In this document: one piece after another, positions 17,974 to 28,081 of the stretch
How positions within the stretch are numbered: position 1 is the first letter of the stretch
How the letters are laid out: each line of letters begins with the position of its first letter
Source of the DNA: Limisphaera sp.
GTDB taxonomy: Bacteria; Verrucomicrobiota; Verrucomicrobiia; Limisphaerales; Limisphaeraceae
DNA length: 42,792 nt
Direction of reading: 5' to 3'
NCBI GenBank assembly: GCA_025057755.1
Contig: JANWVC010000017.1
Span: 1 to 42,792 of the forward strand
The notes under the pieces: generated by a model
The model's database searches: none
What the model was told of the DNA's origin: nothing
The model's input: the letters and a program-made list of their open reading frames with translations, nothing else
Position numbers and translations under genes: made by a program

Positions 17974-18635
17974 GCTAAGGAAACTCGCCTGGAGCGACAT
18001 CCTCGGTTGTTTTTCATTCCAAGCGGGCACTGCTCTTCCGCCGGAGGGCCTGACCGAGAGTGCCTCCCATCCCATAAGGCCCGTTATGGACAGGATGCGG
18101 CTGAGCCTGGAGGGCCTGCATTGCGGGAGTTGGAGACCCTGTCCTGGCCGAACACGCATGAATGCGTATCGCCCGTAGATTGACTGTGGGAACAACCCTC
18201 ATGCGTATGTTGCAACTTCCATCGCAACTCGGCACTCAACCTCTGCGGACTGAGAAGCGGGACACGGGTTACACAGCGCGTTGAGCAGAGTCTCGATCAT
18301 GGCGCAGGCGGCTTTTCGTTTAAGCCCAGGTGCTTACCTGAAAGCTGTTGGGACGCCGTCGTGTAACCAGCACTGACGCGAGCGATCCTCAGAAGGTCGT
18401 AATGGACTTTATCGCCTGTTCGTCCGATAAGCGAACCAGGGTGGTTGTGGGTGCCATCGCACTGACCGCTTGGAGGCGGCGCCTGAATCGAAGACCGATC
18501 CACGACATCCAGGGACGTTCTCTTTACCAGTGGCGTGGTGAACCAGAGAGAGTTTTCGCACCGCTTTGTCAGACTGCCGATTGAACCCGCCGGATGTTAT
18601 TAACCTGCCAGACTGCCAAGGGGCGGGTAAAACAA
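17974..18635. other. Intergenic region between convergent lacI-type gene and arabinose operon
   Basis: About 660 bases with stop codons in all coding-like frames and no recognisable protein or RNA. It contains one imperfect hairpin (GGCACTGCTC at 18026-18035 against GAGAGTGCC at 18056-18064). It may be decayed coding sequence, but nothing identifies it. Confidence 0.5.
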
Positions 18636-18668
18636 AAGGGCGGCGAGCCCCTCAAGGCAGCCGCCCTT
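18636..18668 (-). terminator. Rho-independent terminator of the arabinose operon
   Basis: A perfect 9-bp stem (AAGGGCGGC at 18636-18644 with GCCGCCCTT at 18660-18668) and a 15-base loop. On the minus strand the stem is followed by a T-rich tract, TTTTGTTTT. It begins 18 bases after the stop of the last operon gene. Confidence 0.85.
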
Positions 18669-18686
18669 GTTTCGTTGAAACAATCG

Positions 18687-19829
18687 TCATTTTCGGACGG
18701 AGAACCGGTAAATGATGGTGTTTTTGTATTCCTGACCGGGCCGCAGCACGACGGATGGGAAGTGCGGTTTGTTGGGCGAGTCCGGGAAATGTTGTGGTTC
18801 CATGCAAAAACCTGTGCGATGGGCATAGACGATACCGTATTTGCCCCGAAGGGTGCCGTCCAAGAAATTGCCCGAATAAAACTGCAGGCCTGGTTCGGTG
18901 GAAAGCACCTCCAGGACGCGACCTGTGGTGGGTTCATACACGCGCGCGTGCAGCGCCAGCTCGTGCGGTTTTTTGTTGATCACCCAGTTGTGATCATACC
19001 CGCGTCCGTAGCGCAGCTGCTCATCGTCCTGATGAATGCGCGCGCCAATTGCAGTGGGCTTACGAAAATCAAACGGAGTGCCCTGCACTGGACGCAATTC
19101 GCCGGTGGGGATTAAGGTGGCATCGACCGGCGTGAACCGGTCGGCATGGATGTAGACAATATGGCCCAGAATGTCGCCGTGGCCCGCCAGGTTGAAGTAA
19201 GAATGCTGGGTCAGATTGACGATGGTGTCCTGATCCGTGGTTGCGCGGTAATCCAGCCGCAGGGCATTGTCGCGCGTAAGCGTATAGGTGGCGGTCACCC
19301 GCAGGTTCCCAGGGTAGCCTTCTTCTCCGTCCCGGCTCAGGTAACTCAATACCACCTGTGGGCCTTCCGGGGTAATCTCTGCCCGTTCCACTTTCCAAAC
19401 CACTTTGTCAAAACCTTTGATGCCTCCGTGCAGATGGTTAGGCCCGTCATTGGTGGCAAGCTGGTAAGTGCGCCCGTTGAGGGTAAACCGGCCATTTGCA
19501 ATCCGATTCCCGTATCGACCGATCAAACAGCCAAAGTAGGGTGAGGCCTTCTCGTATTCGGCCAGGGTGTCGTAACCCAGCACGACATCACCGAATTGGC
19601 CTTCACGATCCGGGACTTTCAACGACAACACGGTGCCGCCGTAATTGATGATGCGCGCCTCCACGCCGTGTGCGTTGCGCAGGGCGAAGACTTCCACGGC
19701 CTGACCGTCCCGGGTTACGCCGAAGGGCGCACGAGTCAATGACGGACGCGTGGTTGGCCCTGTGGCGCAACCAGAGAGCCACCAGGACAAGCAGAAGGCT
19801 GAACTGAGGAGGATGAGTTGCGTTTTCAT
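18687..19829 (-). CDS. galM: Lipoprotein aldose 1-epimerase (mutarotase)
   Basis: Interconverts alpha and beta anomers of aldoses. In this operon the substrate is presumably L-arabinose. Core motifs are INYGGTVLSLKVPD, GRYGNRIANGRF, NHLHGG, the catalytic histidine in NLTQHSYFNLAG and the catalytic glutamate in STEPGLQFYSGNF. From the ATG at 19829 the product has 380 residues and starts with a lipoprotein signal ending LSGC (Cys21), so it should be membrane-anchored and act outside the cytoplasm. The frame is open 40 codons further upstream, overlapping araD, but that part lacks similarity. It is the last gene of the operon, 25 bases after araD, and ends just before a strong terminator. Confidence 0.92.
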   Translation of the reverse strand: MKTQLILLSSAFCLSWWLSGCATGPTTRPSLTRAPFGVTRDGQAVEVFALRNAHGVEARIINYGGTVLSLKVPDREGQFGDVVLGYDTLAEYEKASPYFGCLIGRYGNRIANGRFTLNGRTYQLATNDGPNHLHGGIKGFDKVVWKVERAEITPEGPQVVLSYLSRDGEEGYPGNLRVTATYTLTRDNALRLDYRATTDQDTIVNLTQHSYFNLAGHGDILGHIVYIHADRFTPVDATLIPTGELRPVQGTPFDFRKPTAIGARIHQDDEQLRYGRGYDHNWVINKKPHELALHARVYEPTTGRVLEVLSTEPGLQFYSGNFLDGTLRGKYGIVYAHRTGFCMEPQHFPDSPNKPHFPSVVLRPGQEYKNTIIYRFSVRK

Positions 19830-19854
19830 GGGATTGCCAGGTGTTGCGTTGCTT

Positions 19855-20589
19855 TCAACTTCGAGGCGAGCCGGACCGGGCCGGTCCATGGCCTTCTTTT
19901 TGACCATAGTAGGCGTTGGGTCCATGCTTGCGGAGAAAATGTTTTTCAAGCAGGGGGCGGGCGATTGGTCTGGCCCGCGGGGCCAATCTCTCTGTTTCGC
20001 TTGCCAGTCGGGCTACAAACTCCAACACCACTGCGTTATGAACCGCCTCGTGAACGTCTCTTCCCCATGTGAACGGGCCGTGACCGGCCACGAGCACTGC
20101 CGGATGTTCCATCGGGTTGACCCCTTGGAAAGTCTCTACGATCACATGGCCGGTGTTCGCTTCGTAATCTTGTTGAATTTCCGACGGTTTCATCGCGCGC
20201 GTGCAAGGCACTTCGCCGAACCAATAGTCGGCCTGCGTAGTGCCGTAACAGGGGATGGGCCGACACGCCTGCGCCCAAGCTGTTGCATACAGGCTGTGCG
20301 TGTGCACCACGCCGCCGATCTCTGGAAAGGATCGGTACAACACCAGATGCGTAGGTGTGTCCGAGCTGGGGCGCAACCGGCTTTGTAGGGGCTCACCCGT
20401 GTCGAGTCGAACGACCACCATGTGCTCGGGCTTCATTTGGTCATACGGCACGCCGGACGGCTTGATCACAACCCAGCCCTGTTGCCGGTCCACGGCGCTG
20501 GCGTTGCCCCAGGTTTCGATGACCAATCCTTCGCGGACCAAGCGCAGGTTGGCTTCCCACACTGCCTGTTTCAATTCTGTGAGCTTCAT
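19855..20589 (-). CDS. araD: L-ribulose-5-phosphate 4-epimerase
   Basis: Class II aldolase-fold zinc enzyme converting L-ribulose 5-phosphate into D-xylulose 5-phosphate, the last arabinose-specific step. The ATG at 20589 gives 244 residues. Visible marks are ETWGNASAVD, IKPSGVPYDQM, the zinc histidines in GGVVHTHSLYATAWAQ, GTTQADYWFGEVPCTR, and the third histidine in LVAGHGPFTWG. An upstream start would add nine residues overlapping the arabinofuranosidase gene. Position after araA, araB and the GH51 gene makes AraD, rather than the related ascorbate-pathway UlaF/SgbE, the natural reading. Confidence 0.95.
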   Translation of the reverse strand: MKLTELKQAVWEANLRLVREGLVIETWGNASAVDRQQGWVVIKPSGVPYDQMKPEHMVVVRLDTGEPLQSRLRPSSDTPTHLVLYRSFPEIGGVVHTHSLYATAWAQACRPIPCYGTTQADYWFGEVPCTRAMKPSEIQQDYEANTGHVIVETFQGVNPMEHPAVLVAGHGPFTWGRDVHEAVHNAVVLEFVARLASETERLAPRARPIARPLLEKHFLRKHGPNAYYGQKEGHGPARSGSPRS

Positions 20590-20612
20590 AGTGGAACCTG
20601 CATCATGCCGAC

Positions 20613-22175
20613 TCAACGCAGGGCAAGCACCACCACTGACCGGGGCGGTAGGTGAACGTGGAAACCCTGTTCGGTCACTCGGGCTTCATTGAACGAAGCA
20701 GGTCGGACTCGATCGGGACGTTCGAACGTGTTGTGCGCCTGTACGCTGTCAGCGGTTAGCACGCGCCCTTCGATGCGCGTTAAACGTGCGCCTTGCACCT
20801 CTGCCTCGAGCTTGGCGGCCTGGTCGGGATGCAAATTACAAAGGCTGACATGGATGACGCCCTCTGCATTGCGGGAGGCTGATACACTCAGGGCCGGAAT
20901 TCGATGTGACTCGAAAGTGTAATCCGCGCAGGTCAATTCGGTAGGCAACAATGTGGCGTCATGGTGCACGGTGTACATCTCAAAGACATGATAGGTGGGG
21001 GTCAGAAGCATTCGCTCTTTGTCCGTCAGGATCATGGCCTGCAGCACATTGACAGTTTGGGCGATGTTGGCCATCCGCACGCGGTCGCAGTGACGATTGA
21101 AGATGTTTAGTGTCAAGCCGGCGATGAGTGCATCGCGCATGGAATTTTGTTGATAGAGGAAGCCCGGATTGGTGCCGGGCTCAACATCGGTCCAGATTCC
21201 CCACTCGTCCACAATCAAGCCGACTCGTTTTTGAGGATCATACTTGTCCATGATTTCGCCGTGACGGCGGACCAGTGTTTCCATTTCCAGGGCGCGTCGG
21301 AGTGCACCGTGGTATTGGTCCTCACCAAACTGAGTGGCCGATCCTTTTCGGCCCCAATTGCCGGTAGGAATGGTATAGTGATGGAGCGAAATGCCCTCCA
21401 TCCAGCGACCGGCCCTTTGCATGACTACTTCCGTCCAGCGATAGTCGGCGCCGTTGGCGCCGCAGGCGATCCGACGGATGCGATGGCCACTAAAATGCTT
21501 CACGAAGGTGCTGTATTGGCGATACAGATCACTGTAATGCTCTGGGGTCATTTCACCGCCGCATCCCCAGCTTTCGTTGCCGATGCCCACCCAGGGAATG
21601 CGCCAAGGGGCATGACGTCCGTTTTTGCGACGCAGGTTGGCCAGGGTGGAGTCTGCATCGCTTGTCATGTATTCGATCCATTCCATCATTTCCTGGACAG
21701 TGCCGCTGCCGACATTGACCGCGATGTAGGGCTCCGCTCCGAGCTGTTCGCACAGATCCAGGAACTCATGTGTGCCAAAGTGGTTGTTTTCGATCACGCC
21801 GCCCCAGTGTGTGTTGATGCGCGCCGGGCGCTGAATTCGCGGGCCGATTCCATCTTTCCAGTGATACTCATCGGCAAAACAACCGCCGGGCCAACGGAGG
21901 ACCGGAACTTTGATGCGACGCAACGCCTGGACGACGTCGTTGCGGATGCCACGTGTGTTGGGAATGGGGCTGTCTTCGCCTACCCAGATACCTTCATAAA
22001 TGCAGCGGCCGAGGTGCTCGGCGAAGTGGCCATAGATCATCCGGCTGATGGTGAAACGGCCCTGATCGGCTCGGATCAGTAGTCGGTTGGTACTCTCCTG
22101 GGCAGCGGCTGACGATAGAGAAAGCCCCACACTCACGCTCAGGGTCGCACAGCGAAGCAAGGTGCGGAATTGCAT
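20613..22175 (-). CDS. abfA: Secreted alpha-L-arabinofuranosidase, GH51 family
   Basis: Retaining glycosidase that releases terminal L-arabinofuranose from arabinan, arabinoxylan or arabinogalactan oligomers. The start at 22175 gives a signal peptide ([18 protein letters not shown], cleavage near AAAQ), so unlike many cytoplasmic GH51 enzymes it is exported. An ATG at 22199 is possible too. The (beta/alpha)8 part shows [35 protein letters not shown], the acid/base glutamate in [11 protein letters not shown] and the nucleophile glutamate in [10 protein letters not shown]. The C-terminal beta domain ends [11 protein letters not shown]. The mature protein is about 490 residues, a normal single-module length without a visible carbohydrate-binding module. 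It sits between araB and araD. Confidence 0.94.
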   Translation of the reverse strand: MQFRTLLRCATLSVSVGLSLSSAAAQESTNRLLIRADQGRFTISRMIYGHFAEHLGRCIYEGIWVGEDSPIPNTRGIRNDVVQALRRIKVPVLRWPGGCFADEYHWKDGIGPRIQRPARINTHWGGVIENNHFGTHEFLDLCEQLGAEPYIAVNVGSGTVQEMMEWIEYMTSDADSTLANLRRKNGRHAPWRIPWVGIGNESWGCGGEMTPEHYSDLYRQYSTFVKHFSGHRIRRIACGANGADYRWTEVVMQRAGRWMEGISLHHYTIPTGNWGRKGSATQFGEDQYHGALRRALEMETLVRRHGEIMDKYDPQKRVGLIVDEWGIWTDVEPGTNPGFLYQQNSMRDALIAGLTLNIFNRHCDRVRMANIAQTVNVLQAMILTDKERMLLTPTYHVFEMYTVHHDATLLPTELTCADYTFESHRIPALSVSASRNAEGVIHVSLCNLHPDQAAKLEAEVQGARLTRIEGRVLTADSVQAHNTFERPDRVRPASFNEARVTEQGFHVHLPPRSVVVLALR

Positions 22176-22246
22176 GGCAGGTTTGAAACAATGGAGCATG
22201 GTTTGAGTCGTCACCGTGACAGTGGTTTCTGGATGGTGGATCCCCT

Positions 22247-23932
22247 TTAACCGGTCACGCCCCGGGCACGATTCCGGATCTCCAGCAGGGTTTTCATGAC
22301 GTGATACAGGTTGCCCGACCATTCCCGCGTGCCGAATGCATCATGAAGCGTACGGTACAAGGGATAGAGCTTTTGGTAGACTTCGTGGGCAGCCGGATTC
22401 GGTCGGAAAACACGTGGCTTGAGTCCGGTCATCGCCTTTTGCGCCGAGGCGTAATCCTTGTGCACCCCAGCGACCACGGCTCCGGCCATGGCTGCGCCCA
22501 GGGCACAAGTTTGTGCCGACCGGCTGATTTTCATGGGCCGGCCGGTAACGTCGGCGTAGATCTGCATAACGAGCGGATTCTTCTCCGCAATGCCGCCGCA
22601 ATTGATGATTTGTTCCACTTTGACTCCGTACTCTTCAAATCGGTTGATGATAGCAAGTGCACCGTACGCTGTGGCTTCGATCAAAGCCCGATAAATTTCC
22701 GCTGGCGTCGTGTACAAGGTCTGTCCCAGCAATAGACCTGTGAGACGCTGATCCACCAGGATGGTTCGGTTCCCGTTATTCCAATCCAAGGCCAGCAGAC
22801 CGGATTCGCCCGGCTTGAGCCGAGCTGCGTCTCGGGTGAGGGCTTCGTGGGAGCCCAACTTCGATCCACCCGGCTGAAGGTAGTTGACGAACCAGTTGAA
22901 GATATCGCCCACCGCCGATTGGCCGGCTTCCAAGCCGTAGTAACCAGGGAGGATCGAGCCCGGCACAATGCCGCACAAACCCGGGATGTCTGCGAGTGGT
23001 TGATCCAAAGGCGCCACCATCATGTCGCAGGTGCTGGTACCGATGATCTTGACCAAGGTGCCTGGCTTGATCCCGCTGCCCACGGCTCCGAGATGGGCGT
23101 CAAAGGCGCCCACCGCCACAGGAATGCCGGCGCGTAAGCCGGTGCGCTTGGCCCAGGCTTGAGTGAGCGTGCCCACCGCACGATCAATCGTGTAAGCCTT
23201 GGAACGCAGCCGATGCCGTAGTTCGGCCAGCGCCGGATCCAAGCGGCCCAGAAACTCTGCATCTGGGTAACCGCCCCAGGCTTCGTTGTACATCGCCTTG
23301 TGACCGGCGGCGCAAATGCCCACGGTCAATCGGTCCGGATGTTCTGTCCCCGTGAGCGCCGCTGGGACGTAATCCGCCAGTTCGACCCAGGTGTAAGCCG
23401 CTTCGAACACCTCCGGCGCCGTGCGCAGGCAGTGCAGAATCTTGCTGAAAAACCATTCGCTGGAGTAAGTTCCCCCACACTTGGCCAAATAGTGCGGCCG
23501 GATCTCGCGCGCGAGCGCGGTGATCTGCTCGGCTTCGGCCACACTGGTGTGGTCTTTCCAAAGCCAAGCCATCGCAGCGAGGTTTTTGGCGAACTTCTTC
23601 TGGAAAGCAAGTGGTTGCCCCTCAGCATCGACCGGCAATGGCGTGCTGCCTGTTGTGTCCACGCCAATCCCGACAACCTGGTCCGGTTTGAACCCGCGAA
23701 GGTTGCGTTTGGCTTCGGACAACGCCCGTCGAATGGTGATCTCGGCACCTTTCAAGTAATCAGCGGGATGCTGTCGCGCCAGGTTCGGGTCGCGAGACAA
23801 GATCACCCCCTGGGTGCCGTGTTCATACTCCCATACGGCGGTGCCGACTTCACGACCGTTGGCCGTGTTCACGATGAGGGCGCGAACTGAATTGGTGCCG
23901 TAATCGAGGCCGATGGTGTATGTGGCGCTCAT
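22247..23932 (-). CDS. araB: Ribulokinase
   Basis: FGGY-family kinase phosphorylating L-ribulose to L-ribulose 5-phosphate in the cytoplasm. The ATG at 23932 is preceded by AGAGGAA at good spacing and gives 561 residues, the E. coli AraB size. Motifs are [14 protein letters not shown] (N-terminal phosphate loop), [43 protein letters not shown] and the adenosine-binding end [21 protein letters not shown]. An 87-codon open extension upstream reaches into araA and lacks similarity. It follows araA by 29 bases and precedes the GH51 gene. Confidence 0.96.
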   Translation of the reverse strand: MSATYTIGLDYGTNSVRALIVNTANGREVGTAVWEYEHGTQGVILSRDPNLARQHPADYLKGAEITIRRALSEAKRNLRGFKPDQVVGIGVDTTGSTPLPVDAEGQPLAFQKKFAKNLAAMAWLWKDHTSVAEAEQITALAREIRPHYLAKCGGTYSSEWFFSKILHCLRTAPEVFEAAYTWVELADYVPAALTGTEHPDRLTVGICAAGHKAMYNEAWGGYPDAEFLGRLDPALAELRHRLRSKAYTIDRAVGTLTQAWAKRTGLRAGIPVAVGAFDAHLGAVGSGIKPGTLVKIIGTSTCDMMVAPLDQPLADIPGLCGIVPGSILPGYYGLEAGQSAVGDIFNWFVNYLQPGGSKLGSHEALTRDAARLKPGESGLLALDWNNGNRTILVDQRLTGLLLGQTLYTTPAEIYRALIEATAYGALAIINRFEEYGVKVEQIINCGGIAEKNPLVMQIYADVTGRPMKISRSAQTCALGAAMAGAVVAGVHKDYASAQKAMTGLKPRVFRPNPAAHEVYQKLYPLYRTLHDAFGTREWSGNLYHVMKTLLEIRNRARGVTG

Positions 23933-23961
23933 GGTGATTCCTCTGGCGGAGCAAAAGGCGT

Positions 23962-25473
23962 TCAGGACACCAAACCGTGTTTCAAGCCGTAAGCGATCTC
24001 GTTCCACTCCAGCTCGCGGCGGAAGGCGCGCAACTGGGTGTGCGCATCGATGACCACCAGTTCTACTTCCGACATGGCAGCGAAATCTTCCAACATTTCG
24101 GTGGTGACTGCCTGACTGAATCCGGTGTGATGGGCGCCACCGGCGTAGATCCATGCCGCAGCGGCTACGGCCAAATTGGGTTTGGGTTGCCAAACGGCCC
24201 GGGCCACTGGCAGACGGGCTAGGGGCGCCTCCGGCTCGATGACATCCACTTCGTTTACTAGTAACCGGAATCGGTTGCCCAGATCGATGATTGAGGCATT
24301 GACGGCCGGCCCGGGTGGCGCATCAAAAACGAGTCGCACTGGATCTGGCTTGCCTCCGATACTCAGCGGATGAATTTCGCAACGAGGCTTACCCTTGGCG
24401 ATACTGGGGCAGATCTCCAGCATGTGCGCGCCCAGGACCGCGGGCCGCGCCGGATTCAGATGATAGGTGTAATCCTCCATGAAGGAGGTGCCTCCGGGCA
24501 ATCCCTGTGCCATCACTTTCATCGCCCGCACCAGAGCGCACGTTTTCCAGTCGCCCTCGGCGCCGAAACCATAACCCTCGGCCATCAACCGCTGAACGGC
24601 AATGCCCGGCAATTGGGCCAGCCCATGCAAGTCCTCAAACGTATCGGTGAATCCCTTGAAGCCGCCCTGTTGCAAAAAGGCCCGCAACCCAGCTTCAATC
24701 CGCGCAGCCTCGCGCAGCGATGCATGACGCGGGCCGCCCCGACGCAATTCCGGCGCAACTTCGTACTGCTTCTCGTAGTCAGCCACAATTTCATCTACGG
24801 CCGATTCACGAACGGCCTGAATGGATTGGACCAAATCGCCCACGCCGAACCCGTTGACGGAATACCCGAATTGCATCTGCGCTGCGACTTTGTCGCCCTC
24901 CGTCACCGCAACCTCGCGCATGTTGTCGCCAAATCGGCAGAATCGGGCGCCCTGCCAGTCGTGCCAGGCCGCGGCCGCGCGGCACCATGCGCCCAACCGC
25001 TGTTGGACTTCTGTTTCCTGCCAATGACCCACTACCACTTTCCGAGTCCGCCGCATCCGCGTCAGGATGAACCCGTGCTCGCGGTCCCCGTGAGCGGCCT
25101 GGTTCAGATTCATGAAGTCCATGTCGATGGTGGCCCACGGAAGATCCCGGTTGAACTGTGTATGTAAGTGAGCCAGCGGCTTGCGCAGCAGTTTCAGCCC
25201 GTTGATCCACATTTTGGAAGGGGAAAACGTGTGGCACCAAGTGATCAGTCCGATGCAACGCGGTTCCTGATTGGCTGCCAGGCAAAGCCGGGTGGCTTCT
25301 TCCGGCGACTTGATCACGGGCTGAAACCGGATGCGCACGGGGATGAACGGAGATTGGTCCAGCGCCGCAGCCACCGTTTGTGCATTTGCGGCCACCTGCT
25401 CTAGGGCGGCCGGTCCGTATAAATGCTGACTGCCCGTAACAAACCAAACCTCAAGTTCCTTCAAAGGGTTCAT
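23962..25473 (-). CDS. araA: L-arabinose isomerase
   Basis: Converts L-arabinose to L-ribulose with a divalent metal, usually Mn2+. The ATG at 25473 (with AAAGGAAAG upstream) gives 503 residues, the standard length. Family blocks are [12 protein letters not shown] at the N-terminus, [57 protein letters not shown] and GGAHHTGFS, which together hold the expected metal-binding Glu and His residues. It starts 13 bases after the ROK-regulator stop and is the first enzyme gene of the operon. Identification is unambiguous. Confidence 0.97.
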   Translation of the reverse strand: MNPLKELEVWFVTGSQHLYGPAALEQVAANAQTVAAALDQSPFIPVRIRFQPVIKSPEEATRLCLAANQEPRCIGLITWCHTFSPSKMWINGLKLLRKPLAHLHTQFNRDLPWATIDMDFMNLNQAAHGDREHGFILTRMRRTRKVVVGHWQETEVQQRLGAWCRAAAAWHDWQGARFCRFGDNMREVAVTEGDKVAAQMQFGYSVNGFGVGDLVQSIQAVRESAVDEIVADYEKQYEVAPELRRGGPRHASLREAARIEAGLRAFLQQGGFKGFTDTFEDLHGLAQLPGIAVQRLMAEGYGFGAEGDWKTCALVRAMKVMAQGLPGGTSFMEDYTYHLNPARPAVLGAHMLEICPSIAKGKPRCEIHPLSIGGKPDPVRLVFDAPPGPAVNASIIDLGNRFRLLVNEVDVIEPEAPLARLPVARAVWQPKPNLAVAAAAWIYAGGAHHTGFSQAVTTEMLEDFAAMSEVELVVIDAHTQLRAFRRELEWNEIAYGLKHGLVS

Positions 25474-25486
25474 GATGTCTTTCCTT

Positions 25487-26710
25487 TCAGCCAGATGGGT
25501 CCAAGACGGGACCGCCACGGGTCATCCGATAGTGGCCCGGGCTCCCTTCTCCGAGTCGGTTGAGGACAAGCTTTTCAATCCCGGCAGCTACAAGGCCCGC
25601 CGCACGATGTCGAGGCGCGGCGACCACTTGAATTTCACCGAACCTTGCCCACAAGGCACCCTCACGGATCCGGTCCGTCAGATGCCTGATCACCGATTCA
25701 GGTAGTTCGGTCAGCAACCCCGTTAAGACGACCTGTTGCAAGCCCATGACATTGAGCGCACCGGCAATCACGACAGCCGTGGCATCCAACGTCCGCGCCA
25801 ACCACGGCTCAACCCCGTGCTGCTGCACATGTTGCCATAGTGCCTCCCACGAATGGGATGCGCCGGGCACTGCTTCCCTGAAACTGGTCAACAGACCGCG
25901 CAGTGACACCAAGGTTTCCAAGCAACCCACCGCTCCGCAACCGCAACGGCGTGTGTTGCCCGGAATGGGTGTGTGACCCAACTCACCAGACACAGGCAGG
26001 GGATTGGCCGGCAGCCGCCCATGGACCAATACCGCACCGCCGACTCCTTCGCCAAAATCCACCAGCAAAAAACTGTCCTGTTCTGGGTTCACCTGATAAT
26101 GGCCCAGCGCCAGGGCTTGTTCCTCCTGCATCAGCACTACCGGGGATCGCCAGACTGCCCAAGCGATGGCCCGTAGATCCGCGCTCTCCGTCCAATGCAG
26201 GTTCGGAGAGAATAACACCCGCCCACGCTCGGCATCCAGCAAACCGGGTACACTGATCAACACCCCCCAGGTTTCCTCCATCGGCAGGGCCCGGGTTGCC
26301 TCTTGCAACTGCCGGATCCAATCTCGCGCCGATCGACCTGTGGGCACGCGCACCTCCCACTGGTCAGGGCCCGTAAATCCCACCGCGAGTCGCGCCAGAC
26401 TGGTGTGAGTGACATCCAGCTGCACCCCAAAAAAGCGTGGGCGCGTTTGATCCAAACGCAACATGACGCCCGGACGGCCCAACCGGGGACGCCGCGCCGG
26501 GAGCTCCTTCTTTCGCGCAACAGTGCGATGGCCGTGCAGTTCTTCCACTACGCCGAACCGCAATAGTTCTTGCACAATTTTGCCGCACGTTGGCTGGCTC
26601 AACCCGAGCGACTTGGCCAATTCCGCACGGGAGGCCGTGCCTAGCTGTCGCAGCCGATTCAGCAGGGCCAGCTTATTCATCCGGCCCATGTGGGCAGGAA
26701 CCACGATCAT
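25487..26710 (-). CDS. ROK-family transcriptional regulator of the arabinose operon
   Basis: A 407-residue regulator of the NagC/XylR type. The N-terminal winged helix reads [36 protein letters not shown], in two consecutive parts, and the ROK sugar-kinase-like domain contains [26 protein letters not shown] and the zinc motif [11 protein letters not shown] (CxCGxxGCxE). It is the first gene of the operon and just 13 bases from araA, so it most likely senses L-arabinose or an arabinose derivative and represses its own operon, inferred from position. Starts at 26710, 26689 or 26680 are all possible; the last gives the tightest N-terminus. This replaces the AraC or AraR regulators seen in model bacteria. 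Confidence 0.91.
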   Translation of the reverse strand: MIVVPAHMGRMNKLALLNRLRQLGTASRAELAKSLGLSQPTCGKIVQELLRFGVVEELHGHRTVARKKELPARRPRLGRPGVMLRLDQTRPRFFGVQLDVTHTSLARLAVGFTGPDQWEVRVPTGRSARDWIRQLQEATRALPMEETWGVLISVPGLLDAERGRVLFSPNLHWTESADLRAIAWAVWRSPVVLMQEEQALALGHYQVNPEQDSFLLVDFGEGVGGAVLVHGRLPANPLPVSGELGHTPIPGNTRRCGCGAVGCLETLVSLRGLLTSFREAVPGASHSWEALWQHVQQHGVEPWLARTLDATAVVIAGALNVMGLQQVVLTGLLTELPESVIRHLTDRIREGALWARFGEIQVVAAPRHRAAGLVAAGIEKLVLNRLGEGSPGHYRMTRGGPVLDPSG

Positions 26711-27007
26711 GTTCCGTCAACAAACGGTCGGCACGAGGTGAATCCAGATCTGGTTCGATCTGCTGATGTGACCGCTGCCCATCCATGGGCTGACCGCTCC
26801 TTTGGTGGCGAACCGCACATCTTGAGATTTCCTTAACAAAGCCAAATATCTGCCTGCAAGTCGATTTCGACCGGATGCATGACAGCAAGGGACGCGAACG
26901 GTGCCAACCAAGCATGGTGCTGATCCTCGCCATTGCGTGTCCTGTAGGTGTCGACCCAAGGCGCCTTTGCGTTGGCGCCGGCAGTTGCGCCCGGTTATAA
27001 CACGGCT
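26711..27007. promoter_or_regulatory. Divergent promoter region of the ROK-arabinose operon and holB
   Basis: About 300 bases between divergent genes. A perfect 10-bp palindrome, CCAGATCTGG, lies at 26744-26753, 34 bases upstream of the longest ROK start, and is a candidate operator. No convincing -35/-10 pair was found on either strand. Function is inferred from position only. Confidence 0.4.
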
Positions 27008-28081
27008 GTGGCATTTCGGGATCTATCCAGCGATCAATCGGCAGCCACGCTGTTCCAACGGTCCCTGGCCTCAAACCGGGTCGGCCATGCGTATTTGTTG
27101 ACCGGGCCGCGCTCGGCAAGCTTGGAACGATGGGGCCGAACCTTTGCGAAAGCGTTGCTCTGCCAACAGCCGGTCCGCAATCAGGACGGCACCACCATTG
27201 ACTGTTGTGATCATTGCTCGACATGTTGCCGGGTTGATCATGGCACGCATCCCGACGTCCACTGGGTGCGACCGGAATCCAAGCTGCGCGTGATTACCAT
27301 CGATCAAGTGCGCGAGTTGAGCCGGCAGATTTTTCTCAAACCTCACGAGGGTGGGTACAAAGTGGCGCTCTTGGTGGACGCGGATTGTTTGAACCAACAG
27401 GCTGCGAACGCGTTGCTTAAGACGCTTGAAGAGCCGCCCGAACGCTCGGTCCTCATGCTTTTAACGACTCAACCGACACGCCTGTTGGATACGGTCGTGT
27501 CACGGTGTTTGACGGTGCGCATCTCCACGCGCGAGTCGGATGAGTTGGATCCCGAGCTGACCCATTGGGTTCGGTCCCTGGTTGAGCAATTGGTGGAGGC
27601 AGGGCCGGGGCTCCTGCCGCGATACAAGTTGTTAGAGGCCATTTTGCAGCAGTTGGAAGCGGCGCGCGCGTTGGCGGAACAGACGATTCAAAAAACCGGC
27701 GATGAAAGCGAAGGACTGGAGTCCGACGCGCAAGAAGCAGGTCCACGATCAGATTCGGCGGACAAGGCCGCCGTGGAGGCTGAGTACCGTCGCCGTCGCG
27801 AAGAGATCTTAACGGCAGTCCTGCATTGGTTGCGCGATGTGTGGTTGGTCAGTCAGGGAATTTCCGATGTCCGCCGTTGTTTTGCCGATGTTTCTGCCAC
27901 GGAGCGATTGGCCAGGCGTTTAACCCCTGAACAAGCGCTGGCGAATGTGCATCTCTGGGAACAACTCGTGAATCTCCTTCGTCGGACCAACGTGCAGGAA
28001 TTGCTCGCCCTCGAAGCCACGTTGTTGCAGCTTCAGTTGGGTGAACCTGCCCACAAAGGAGCCTCCCGACGCGCGACATGA
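27008..28081 (+). CDS. holB: DNA polymerase III delta' subunit
   Basis: Clamp-loader subunit of the replicative polymerase. From GTG at 27008 the product reads VAFRDLSSDQSAATLFQRSL, matching the usual N-terminus of delta' (a GTG at 26948 would add 20 unlike residues). Features are GHAYLLTGP with a degenerate P-loop (GPRSASLERW, no GKT), consistent with delta' not hydrolysing ATP; a four-cysteine zinc module around CCDHCSTCCRVDHGTHPD; and NQQAANALLKTLEEPP with the SRC motif in VVSRCLTVRI. The C-terminal half is less conserved and includes an acidic linker. The stop overlaps the next start (ATGA). Confidence 0.92.
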   Translation: MAFRDLSSDQSAATLFQRSLASNRVGHAYLLTGPRSASLERWGRTFAKALLCQQPVRNQDGTTIDCCDHCSTCCRVDHGTHPDVHWVRPESKLRVITIDQVRELSRQIFLKPHEGGYKVALLVDADCLNQQAANALLKTLEEPPERSVLMLLTTQPTRLLDTVVSRCLTVRISTRESDELDPELTHWVRSLVEQLVEAGPGLLPRYKLLEAILQQLEAARALAEQTIQKTGDESEGLESDAQEAGPRSDSADKAAVEAEYRRRREEILTAVLHWLRDVWLVSQGISDVRRCFADVSATERLARRLTPEQALANVHLWEQLVNLLRRTNVQELLALEATLLQLQLGEPAHKGASRRAT

